NCBI GenBank assembly: GCA_959347315.1
Contig: OY365807.1
Coordinates: forward strand, 10,564,192 to 10,628,191
Direction of reading: 5' to 3'
DNA: 64,000 nt
DNA from: Bimastos eiseni
Lineage: Eukaryota > Annelida > Clitellata > Crassiclitellata > Lumbricidae
How positions within the stretch are numbered: the stretch's first letter is position 1; the number at the start of each line of letters is the position of its first letter. Positions 48,201 through 61,223 of this stretch are shown here, piece by piece. Made by a program: the position numbers and the translations under genes. The notes beneath the pieces are model-generated. The model searched no databases, was not told the origin of the DNA, and was given only the letters and a program-made list of their open reading frames with translations.

Positions 48201-51200
48201 TCGCAAACTTTAGCACGACAATACCTTGAATTTCGATCTGCTGGACTCCGAGAGTTCATATTGTGAAACATACACTGGACGGCCATCGAGTAACACTCGA
48301 TCCATTTTCAGTGCTTCTGCGGCCGCCAGCTGAAAAAAACATCAACATTTAAACGCTTCTTTGAAGAAAACACCATTTAAAGGCTTCCTTGAAAAAACAC
48401 CTCATTCTAAAAATGATACAAATTATCAAGTTTTCAAGTAAATTTATCATGATCGAATTATAAAGACAAACTGCAAATACACTTCCCATTTTACATTCAC
48501 CTAACCTTTATTATTATTATTTTTTCATTTTCTATGTCACATGCTAAAGTTCATCTTTTAAAGTCTATGGCATTTAAGCTAAACTTTCCATTTTTAAGTT
48601 CCCTTGACTAAAGTCTGACTTTGTTACTTACAAAGAGTAATAGAAATATTCACCTCATCAATGAACTCAACATATCCGAAGCCCCTTGAAATCCGAGCCT
48701 TTGTATTCATTGCAATACGAACCTCCTTGACTTGTCCAACCTGTATAAGCAATCAGCACAAAGCAGTAAGATAGCAAATAGAAGGGCAGGTAGAAATTTA
48801 CCATTTGGGAAGAAAAGAAAGTGAAAGGAATAAAGCAGGTGGAAAATTACAGAACAGTTACCTAAAAGACAACATAATGGGCGCTCTGCATGGCTGCCGA
48901 CAGTTAAAATTCTACTCCTGTAAAAACTTGTCATGATTCGTTCATCCTGTACTTATATTCATACTGCGGTTTGTCAGTTTGACTGGCTAATGAATTGAAT
49001 TGGCTGCTTTGGAAGAAATGAAGCAAGTGGAGAATTACAGTACAGTTACCTAGATGACTGCCTTACGAATGCTGTGTTAAAGTTTAATGCTTCCAAAGCA
49101 CAAGAGGAAACTGGAACTTGCCTTGGAAAAGAATTCTTTAATTCGGTCGTCGAACACAGTGTAAGCCAAATTGCTGACAAATACTGTACATCTCGATTCA
49201 GATTGATCGTCTAAAACAACAACCATTTAGATTGAGCCAGACAACCAAATGTCAGTCACTGTCTATAAGAGATTCTTAACCATTTACCAGCTCTAGGTAA
49301 AAAATTCTGTGACATGACAAAACAAACTCTAAACGAGACGAAGAGAACCTGGTTGGCCAGAATAAAAAAGCTCCAGTAGGAGAGAATAAGACCAAACAGT
49401 CGACCAAGGATCATTTGGACTAGAGTTATGGAGAAAGACCTGAAAGCAATAAAATATTGGAGAGCAACCAAAAATCATACCAATACCATACCTCTCATTC
49501 TCTTGGCTGGTGGTTCATGAGATGCCTCTGCTTTCTCTCGCTCATCAGAAGAGAACAAAGATTTCTGGATAAACCCGGGCGGTGGATTACTGCGCTGTGA
49601 CGGTCCGGGTTTTGTTGGAAGTCCGGGAGGAGGATTCGCGGAAACTGGTGATTTAGGAAGTTCACCTAAAGGAGGCGGAGGTGGAATCTTAAAGCCCTCC
49701 TTGTCGAGAATGAGAGCAGCTTCGGTAGGAATGGGGGGAGGAGGATCTGAGGATGAGATCTCATCCAACTGGAAAAACAGATAAAACATGAAACTGTTGC
49801 ATGCATGTTATAATAAAAACAGAAATAATTCAAATAATTGACAAATTAAATGAATACATTTCAGTACACGGTCAGGGATTGGAGTTCCATTGCATTAAGC
49901 AGGGAGATACTTGACTCGGCCGAGTATAGTTGTACTCAGACAAACAATGGATCCAGATATTAAAAAAATTCGAAAAAATTATGAAAACAATCCAGAATTC
50001 GATTTTTCCCTGGTTTTAAAACGAAAATTGGAATTTTTTATTTACAAAATGACAATCACAAAACAAATAAAATTCATGCAATTATTCAAAATTTCATCCG
50101 ATATGACCGACAGCTTAACATGCTCAAGTTCTCCTGTTCGTAAATCGTCACTAGATGACCAGAATCAATTTGAAATGGCCGTCTACCTTTCTCTTTTGTT
50201 GACTGCCACGAACATAAACAATAGGCTCCGCAAACTGGCCGCCTGTAGCACCTGCTAAATTGGAAACTCCTTCTCCCTGTGTCTGCTTCTGAAATTTCTT
50301 AGACTTCTGATATGGACGAAGAGGTTGATGATGTTCGACGGAATTTTCTGCCCAAGAATATGACTGCTTTGATGGCTGATTTGCCGGCTTCTTATCCTTC
50401 TTTGTCTTCTTCTTTTGCTCAGCGAGTTTTTCTGCCCTTCTAACTTCCTGTTGCAGAATAGCATCAAAAACTTAGCAAAAATTGTATCTTGTTAGTTTAA
50501 TGACCATACGTGCAGTGCATGGTGCCTTTTATGAACCAGCAAGTACAGGAAGAAGAATGAAGGTTGAAACGAAAGCACTCCTCCTAGCCAGCATAAATGA
50601 TGTTTGAGTTGTGTTTTTTTGACAAGTGCACATAATTTGAATTCTACTCCTAAGAGGCAGAAAGAATAAAACACCAAGTTACATGAAAACTCAAAAGAAT
50701 GAAACACTTAAGATAATTTGCAACTTAAACCAGAGGAAACAAGTATATAATCACACTCTGGATTAATTAACATTATTAGCATAACCTTCACCATCGACAA
50801 AGCCACCACAGTCATTGCCAGAATTATCATAATTACAATTGCCATGATCACCATCTTTCATCAAGGTTCAGACAAAGGACATGATCACAAAGTGTTTGCT
50901 CTGACCTCCAATCTTCTTTCCTCCACTTGCTTCGTCTTCTCTTTACAAAGATGGGTGGCTGCTTGATAATGCACCAGGTCACCTAAACTCACACAAAAAT
51001 AACTATTTTCAATGTCATTCCCAATTTTATTGTGCCATTACCTATACAGTGTATTCACAGTTCAGTCGTTGAAATTGAAAGGGATAGGACTGAACTCAGG
51101 TGGGCTTTGTAGCAAGACATTAGGTGGGTTCCACATAGTGACTGGACCGATTCATTCATTGATTTCCTGATTGATAAAATGATCATCTACTGATTGAAGA

Positions 51201-54200
51201 ACCTAACTATGCAAATTACTGATTGGAAACAATCACTTTATTGGACACAATTCAACGTCGAATGGGTACTAAAAGCGACCATGAAACAAGTGCAGCTTAT
51301 AATAAAAGCGATAATTGGAATAGATTGTCTACCAAAGTAACATCATAACTGACAGTGCATTTCAGAGTCAGTCACAAGGGACACTGATCCTATAAGAGCC
51401 TACTACAATCCCAGACCAGTCGTGAGCAAGTAAAGGTCCCCATGTCCCAAATGATGGCTTACAGAAAGCTTTAAATTTATTCCTTTTAAGTTGTCCATGA
51501 ACTGGCAATTTACAAATTCCAAGGTCCCAGCTGCAGGGCGAGTATATTGCAGTGCTTCTCATTCACTTTCCAGCTCACTTCGGTACCATTTAATGCAGCG
51601 TGGCAACAGTGATATGTAACAGTTAATCAAGTGCACTACCACAGAGCTACAAAATTGCTTGAGTACCTTCTTCTCGCTCGAATCGTAGGAAGGCCTCGCA
51701 GATAACTTCTGGCCAGTCTAGAACCAAGTTAAGTGCCTTCTGCAGGATCTTACGACAATGTTTGACGTCACCGAATGCCCTGTGAAATAGAGCGGCCTCT
51801 CTCAAATTATATAAGTAAGTATGATAGTGCAATAAGTGCACATACTGTGCATATGTAAGTATTGTATTCAACAATTTATAAAGTGCCCCTCACAGTACAA
51901 CCTAAACAGAGACACTCCCAGTGTGAAAAGGCCCATGAGAAAAGAAAAGTCTTAAGAGTGCGGGCAGAAATGAAAATACTGCAGTTAAGATAAAAAAGGG
52001 AGTCACAGAGGGAATATAATGCCGAAGCACAGTGCCAATAGATTCATAAGCAGGGCATTGAGCAGTAAGAGTCCAACACACCAGCCAAATCGTCTTGCGG
52101 GCTGAAGACTGGAGAGGACGGCCAGAGTCAGCCGAATGAGGACAACGGACAAGGTCACAAGGACAGCGAATATCAGCAGAACCCTCTACAAGGCACTCAC
52201 TGGCAGGTTAAGTCAATAAACCCCTTAAAACAAGGTCATGTTATATTGAGATCAATTTCTCAAGCTTATCAAAATTTCAGATCATGTCATATCAGAATTT
52301 GTCTAAAGCTAAGCATATCAAATTCAAAAATCGCTACTAACCATTCCCAATCTTACAGTTACCATCATTGTCATTAGTACAAAGCAATGATCCATTGGAA
52401 ATTTGCCAAAATGAAACAAGAAGCAATTTCACACTGTCTCAATAATAAGACATATTATTTAAGATAATTTGTAATTGTAAACATACAGCACTGCTGATTT
52501 GAGCGGCACTATATAAATGCTTGATTACATTACAGTACATACAAAAAGCCCACAAAATGGCAAAATGTTTGGGGGTGAATACATGCATGACAGTTGGAGA
52601 TGTGATATCAACGGCATTAGCAACCGAGCAGCTTACCGCTCAAGCTGGACATATTCCAGCCACATCTGAGCATCACCTTCATATCCTGACAGCATCATCT
52701 GTGACCACAGTTCACGACTTTTGGACATGTTACGACAGAACTTCGCCTGAAAATAGGCAAAGATCCTTCTTACATGTACACACATACACAAAGTTCTGTT
52801 CATTGCATTTTCTATTTTTTTATACACATTAGTGTCTGTTATGCTCAGAGTGTACCACAAGAAGAATCTACTATATCTATACATTGTTTCTATCTTAGAC
52901 CAGCATTTATCATTCAAAGATCACATAAAACAATTGCCTTCAAAATAGCAAAGAATACTGCAATCCTAAATCGTGCCTCCTATTCATTGTCACCAAGGTT
53001 TGATAAACACTTAATATTGCATGATGATCCATTTATTCCTTGATTACTGTAATTTCATATGGGCCTCTCTACCTGTAAGTCGAACTTACAAAGGCTGTTC
53101 AATTGCTGGTGATCTTTTAGATCAGATCCCATGTATACTAGTCAGTTGTTAACAAATTAAAATAAGTAAAGTTTTAACAAATTAGGTTAGCACAAGTGGG
53201 TGAACTCAAGTATCGTTACAAGCACAATTTGTTACCAGCTTTAATATATAGGCAACTCCTCCTTAATACCTCTAAAATTCATTTCTACACAACATCCTTT
53301 TCTTAAGACCCCTCCCTTTGGTAAACACAAGGCAGCAAGATACTATGTAAATGACCATAATGAAACTAAAATAAAATTGAATCGTGTACACCTGGACAAG
53401 ATGTTCACACACACTGCGCCCTTATGAACTTCTTAAAACATGCTACACGAGTGTTAAGATACATATATACTTATCTTCATCACAAAGCAAAACATGGTAC
53501 CAGCACATGCCGTGCAGAAAACAGTAAGCCTATAGCAGACTGGGTCATCTCCAGGGCCCTAGCTCTTGTACATATCTGCATGAAAATGTATACAGTAGTA
53601 GAAATTAAGCTCATACTCGACGTTTCATTACGCAACTTTGCCACTGTTTGCACCCTGGCGGTGCCAGTCCCTACAGAAGAAGGGCAACACTAATTATCTT
53701 GTTATCACACAGTGTCACTGAACAGAAACTACTACTGCTTTACCACAGGACATGTGACTTCACCTACTTCACTGAAAATGGCTGAGACAGAAAATCCCAT
53801 ATTATAATATAGATGAGTTAAGACTGGAGTAGTTTCACCAGCTTACCTCAATGAAAGCCCATGACCGGGTAAGCGAGCACTTTGGATCTCCATCAAGTGG
53901 GTAACCTAAGGAACGATAGATGACAATATTCAATCAGACAATCAATTACACGACATAGGCAAACCTTTCCAGGAACTGAACAATAAATATACTGTAAATA
54001 ACTGCACTATCCAAGCAAAATAAAAAACCTAATCTCTCAAACAGTCACTCAATCCATCCATCATACAATAAACCACGAAACAATCACTCCTTCAATCAAC
54101 TCTTCAAGAGATCAACAAATATCACCAAAATCATATCAAATAATGATGAATAGATCAACTGATCTCATAATCAATCATGTGCTTGATCAAGTAATGAGAC

Positions 54201-57200
54201 AAAAGCAATACTCTTACTTACTCGCGTAGAGCTGACTGATAGCATGTTCGAAAGCTTGTCTCAGATCTTCCAGCTGACTCGTATGCTCTGAAAAATCAAA
54301 ACCGAAGAACAAATCAATCAACCCATTACATGCTCATCACAACTGGGTTTGAAAAGTTATGCAAGTCTTTTTCTTCAGTCAAGGCTGGGCTACTAAGTAG
54401 GTTCAGGCTTCTCACTCTTTCAAGGCTTTTCTTTTCCCCCAGGGCTTTTGCACTGAATAGGTATTCAGTGAGAGGCTCTATTAAATCTAAAGAGAACATA
54501 CTATATAAATTCTCATAATAAATGAATGAATGATCAAATCCAAAGAGTTACACTATGAGGTTCATGACCTATCTGTACATTTCTTCATATGAAAACCCCT
54601 CTGATGCAACACATCACGCATGAAAATCACTATTTTCTTTTTTCCTATTTTCATTATTCTTATTTTCATTTATTGCAAAGTCAACCTGACCTCCAATCTA
54701 CAAATCCCAAATCTATCTCTCTGTCTCGCCGGACAGACCTCCTGGAATCGAACGGATCGCGATGTGGATTTGATGCGCCATCAATTGACGCACTTGGCAT
54801 TAGACACGGGCACAATAGAAATGCTGATAAATATTAATAATATTTCGAGTACAAAGTCCACCGCATATGGAGGAGTGGGCTGAGAGCACCAGAGTAGTCT
54901 AACTCGATGAAGTGCTATATAAATTCTCAAAATGAATGAATGAGTATATGTGATAATGTGCATGAAAAGGGACCACATGGCGGATTTGGAGTAATTCATA
55001 TCTATATGATAATGAAAAAATCTAAAAATAATAAAAAGAATAAGTATGCATACATAATGTTATACAATTGGAATAGTAAGGCAAAAAAATGTTTTCAAAA
55101 ATAGTGATGGTCCATTGTTCACCCTTTCACACAAGTGATAATCTGAAAATAATAAAAAAAATACAATGTTCTATTTTGAAGAACAATCATGCTAGATTAA
55201 TAGACGTAACTGTTCTTTATCAAATGCTAGTGAAAATATAATCTGAATAATGTGAATATTTTTATGAGGTACCATGTTCAAAGGCCTGTATCTCAGAAAA
55301 TAAATCCCGAGTTGTGGTTCCTTTTCATATTCGGCATCACGCAATTTGAACTACAGCACCTACCTGAGTTCCAGTTAATGCGTCTTCTAAGAAAGTCAAT
55401 GTACGCTGACCAGAGTTCCAGATAATCAGATCCTTGTGTAAAACCAGCAGTAAGTGCTTCATTGAAAGTTGCTGTAAAATAAACATAATATAAAAATGTG
55501 TGCAACTTGGCATTTGTGCGACTTCTAAGTATTTCATTATTTTTCATTAGCAAGTTTCTTAGACACAAGGTAACATTACATGATTGCAGCGACCTCTAGC
55601 ACAAAGAGCAGAACATTCAAGAATGAAGTGGGATCGATACCCATCATCCCCGTAATGGAAACTCAGCCTTTCATTCTCTAGATGGCGATGGTAAAATGAG
55701 AATGTGATGGACACAATGAGCTCCTAACCTGCTGCCCTACTGTTATTCAAATCAATTCTTACATTACCTGAAAACATTTGTCTCTACAAAGTCATCTAAT
55801 CATACTGCAGTTTGTCAGTTTGTAGCAATAAACATAAATATTACTAATATTACAGTAACTGTCACCTGATAGAATTTGAGAACCTCTCAGAGGCATATTA
55901 CAAAGCATACATTACAAGGTGTACAATAAGAAGTGCATAGCTCAAAGTGAACCTTACAAAGCACACAATAATCATCATTACTCATTATGTTGTCGATTGG
56001 TTAGAGTGGTCGGCCTGCAACGAGAGCATGGGTTCGATCCTAGTCCGAGGAGTTACTGCGTAGGGACCTTGAGCAAGTTCTGAGCATACAATTACTCTGC
56101 AACATAACTGCAATCGCGCCATCGAGGCGAGTGTTTACTTCTGAACTAATTGTAAAGAGGACAATATTAAATAATAGTTGCATTGTACTGTTACTTCTAC
56201 CAGATATAAGGTAAAGATGCACCTGTATCAACAGCTTAATCACATTAGCCTCACTCGCAGTTCCAAGAAAACAGCATCAGATTCTGACTGAACTTGCGCA
56301 GCACAATAATACCATAATTCTTATGGTTCATAAAAAAGTCATGAAAAAGTCCCGAGATCTACCCTTGATTTCTGTGTGTGACGTGCCCACCATTTCCAAG
56401 GCCCTCAAGAGGCCGACCCACAGCTCCACTGACCACGGACAGTTACGAATAGCGCGTCGATAGACTGACGACAGCATGACGTCATCAGACCGGGAATTCT
56501 GTTCCTTGTGTAACACAACGACACAACTGACCATGTGATGATGCATACAAAAGCCTTGTGTGAATGGAAGAGGAAAAATCGACAGCATTTTAAAAGTGTG
56601 GAAAATTTATTTCAGTGCTGTCTCTATCAACCACAGTCCACAGATTTTTGGCTCAAAACTTAACCGAATCAAAGACCCCACCCCTACTTAACTGTAATCA
56701 TCACTTTAATATACAATCACTGTCACAGTTGAGATCTTCACAGTAGTACTTGAAAGGAGATATATAAGTTGTTCAAATACATCAGCACATACCTACACAC
56801 AGATACATACATATCTGCACTTTCAGCTTCTTCCCACCTTTCAATTCATCCCTCCAATAGTGTTGATGACCTCTTGGTTTCTCATTCTAGAACTGTTATG
56901 GCTGTCTCGATCCTTAGCATCAACTGGTCGGCCATTGGGAACGTGATCTCTCCTGCTGTTCACTCCACAATTCAATCTGCCGTCTCTTCTTCTTTTGCCT
57001 ATCTCAAAATTTGCTTCTTCTCGCAAGGCCTTACACACTGGAAGTACTTCTAAAACATTCGCCCAACTAGACGTGCTTTACAAATACTTAAATACAATAT
57101 ATACAATACTTACCCATGTCTATATAAGATCTCTGAGGAATTTCTCTTGATGATGACTTCTTCAAATCAAATTTAATCTAAACAAATTCTTCAAAGATTA

Positions 57201-60200
57201 ATCCTAAAAGATCAAGTTATGTTCATCACTCCACAACCAAAATACTTACAAGAAACTCTGTGTAACGTATCCATAGGTCGGGAATCAGACAGTTTTCTTG
57301 AAGGGCACGTTCAAAGATACACTGGACTCGCGAAAGAACCCCAAGCGACAACTCAAAGTCTATGTATTTGTTGTATGCATCAAGATGTGGTAGTTCTGAT
57401 TGAGCCTAAAATGGCAACAAATTGAATGCTGCAGTTTTCACTATTATTCATATTGCACTAACTAAATAAATTCATTCAAGTGCAGATAGTTGAAGAACCA
57501 TAAGCCTGCAATTGAGAGAAAGAAGGGTTTCAGAAAGCCTGTTAAAATGCATTACATAAGCAATGTACGAACAAGCAGAACCTCTCAGAGGTGGAATAAT
57601 TAATTCATTATGAAGATCAACATAGCGCCTCTTCATGGCTACTACTCAGGAGCACTCCCGACCATGGCAAGGCAAAAAAGAACAGCTTTAAGGCGAGAAT
57701 AAAGGAGTCTGAGTGGACTCACTCACAACCACATGTCTCTATCAAGATTACAGTAAGATTTTCAGATAAAACTAACTTTCTTACCCACAGTAACAGAACT
57801 TTTGTTTCCAAGCACTTCTCTTATCACTTCTCTTATGAACGGCACTCTCCAAGGAGTATGATTTTTCAGTTGTTAACAACAGAAGTCTCAAAGCCAGAAG
57901 AATATTCAGAGTCAGAAAGTCCGAATAAATAGCCAACGTCTCCATAAGTCACTGTCTAGTTTATGGATAAACCACATATACTGATCTTTACAACAGAAAA
58001 CCTATTTTTATTTCAAATTGTCATGAGTATGATGAAAAATCAAGTTTCTTGTCTTCAAAAATGGCAACCTCCATAAGTCATTGCAAAAGTATAATATTCT
58101 TTAATTCACCAGTGCATCTTCGAAAGGCTTAAGTTTTGCAAACAGCAACACGGCTCTTTCGTAGCATTGCTGCGTATCCTCATCCACTTCTCCTTCAATC
58201 CACGACTTGTACTCTCGGAACGTCAACTCCATGCCTAGCGTTTGCAATACCACACAAAAACAAGAGGGTAACTGAATCAACACTTCGTCAAATGCTTTTT
58301 AAAGCACTCCGCTACAGAGTGAGATTTTAATCATGACAGCAATGCAAAGATTCCTGTTATGCAATGATCTTGGCAAAATCATCATCACTGTCAGCTGCTA
58401 TTGGGAATTCGTTGGCTGGTTCCACGCTTGTGCGTGGGTCAACCATTGGCAATTCTTTTAGCTTACTCTGCATGGTTTTGCTAACTTTTCTAACAGACGT
58501 TGAAATGACAAATGACGGTTGGCTAGCGCAAAGAGTGCCTCTGAATAGATTTCTTGAAGAGGCGCCATATCAAGTTTCATCCATTCATTGACTCATTCAT
58601 TCATTTCTGCTACGCAATGATCCTGCATCACCCTGTTTTCTCCTTCATCCCAATTTGCGCTTTGTATGATACTGAAATGCCTCACAGTGTTCTCTGCTTC
58701 ACCTAGCCTCTCAATTGAAGTCTTGTTAAAAATTCTAATTAAATCTCCAGTTATATTAAATGCTACGCAGTGAAATTGACTTCATCTTACCAGTCAGTGG
58801 AACAGATAACTGGCGTTTGAAAAGCTTTGTGATGCGTTTCATTTGTGCCTCAAAATCACTTGAAGGTGTTGATCCTTGTGGTGGCTGTAACCCTGTCAGA
58901 ACTGCCAGCTCAAACTCCCTGTAGGCCTCCCACACCATTGTCCCGTTTGCAACATCCAGACCAACAACGGAGACTGCCTTCTCAAAGGTCTTCCGAACGT
59001 TTTCTAATCCGTCTGGCTCAGACATTCCACGCATGGAATGATAGATGTACTCCATCCAGATCTTGACAGCTGAAAATTATATGGTATGGTAAAGATCGCC
59101 TAGTGCAGATAAGTATGGCAATAGAACTGCTTGCTTAAACATGCAGGATACTGTATATACATTAGTGTTTGTTAATTATGGTATAGGTAATAGTAATATG
59201 GTAATGTAAGACCAAGGGTTACTTACTCTTTACATGTAATGCACAATAAGTGTTCAATGTTTTATATCTAATTTTTGGTTATTGCAGGTAAGGTAAGGTC
59301 ATTGGCGGTTAAACCAAGCTACTGTAAATTTGCATTTATGAATTAAAGCAAAGGAGTGAAAGTGCAAATAAATAGTCACCCTGGAGGACTTACAGGTATA
59401 GTCGTTAATTGCACGCTGGAACAATTCAATACGTGTGACATCATCCGTTTCATCCTTTAGCCAATCCAACCAGAGAGCTGCATATGAGACACAAATTATT
59501 TTTAAATATTTAAAAAACGTCAGAGGGAATATATCGGAGAGAAACAGATGCACGCAGATAAGGCACCGGGCACCCCCCACTCAGCTCTACATCTTCTTTT
59601 GTACTTAAGCAAGTACTAACAGAAGTGGAGAGGTTGAAGCAGACATATTCTGTTATTAAATTGTTTCAGTCATGTCTCTGTCTCAACCAATATACAACTT
59701 GTCATTGAGACCACCTTTTGCTTGACAACTAGTACAGAGGCATACATAAAGACACTTTACAATTACAATTACGCAGCTCCTCTTAAAAATCCTACTCAGA
59801 GGTGGTCCCAGTCAAAACCTAGGGAAAATCATCTCAGAGTTCAGAAGAGGGCAAAACGAGAACAGGAAAGTTATGTCTTACCAGTTACCATTAATCTATA
59901 AAATTATTATTCATCAATGTGTCCTTTGCACTAACATTTACATTAGACAAGAAGACAGGTAAATGCTAAGGTAATGTATTACTTTCTTGTTTATTGCAGG
60001 TCATGTAAGATAATAGCTTGATTGATGGAAGTATGGTAAAGTAAGAAAGGCATTTAAACAACTGCTCATTGGAATAAGCATGATGGTCCATAGACCAGAT
60101 CAACTCTCAGAAGGCTAAGCAATCATAACCATCCCCAACCATGCTATATCAAAGGATGTTATAATGAATTTTAAACAGTGTCACAGGGAGGTATCAGTAT

Positions 60201-61182
60201 ATAGCAGAGATTGTTAAAGGCTAACCTTCGGTCAAGGGAAACAAAGAGCTCATTCGCTCACGAGCAGCTTTCAGCCTGACAGCATCACCAACGCTCGACA
60301 ATGCAGTTATCAGTTGAGTGTGTTTATCATAGATGAACGGATTTCCATCGATCTGAAAGAGTTTAACTCGCAATTCTTGAACAGATAACAGTTTTTTCAT
60401 ATGACTCCTAAAGGTTGGCAGATCTCACACAGATACTGGTAGAGCCTCAAAACAGTTCTATGGCAAACAATCACCATAATAAAAAATATAGCCACCTCTG
60501 ACAGAGTGTGACGACATTAAACATCAACCCTTCTGCTCAAACAAGTAAGTTTGTCATAGATGAATGGATTTACATGAGTAATGAGTAACAAAGTGAATAG
60601 CCAAGACATCACACAGATGTTAAACAGCATGTTAATCTGAACATATCAAAGTTCATATTTCTACTTAAGTATTGTGCTTGTAAACAATTGCATAACAATT
60701 AACTCTAACTTGAGAGACGTAGTGGGCAGTGAAAGGTCTCCGCGTGTTAATCTGAACTTATCAACGTTCATATTTCTACTTAACTTGAGAGATTTTATTC
60801 GTATTGGGGTGGCCATATTGTTTGTTATGGCGACTGGTCATCACCGGACTGATGGAAACCTCCACCCAGTGGAGGTTTCCTATACTCTGCACTATACTTT
60901 GAATTGCCATGTTTAAAACTGGCAAATGAACCACACAATCAATAGTCGTCATAGATATTATGCAATACATATTGCATTGTCTTGTCACACCCTAGTTCTG
61001 ACCAAGTGGAGTCGAAATGCAATGCAGGATATAATTTGCCCAGGACTGAAAGTGGGAAACCTTGCATTATCGAGGTATGTATATGTATCAGGTGTCGCAA
61101 TGTGTATTTTGGCAAGCTGCAGCGGCTGCAAGGAACTTGCCCTAATTGCCTATCCTTACCCAAAACGGCCCTCATGACGCCT

Positions 61183-61223
<41 letters not shown>

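Noticed and set aside
57119..57180. Possible SART3 mini-exon between exons 6 and 7
   Set aside because: It would end in phase 1 while the next exon needs phase 0; the direct join of 57250 to 56504 matches the family length.
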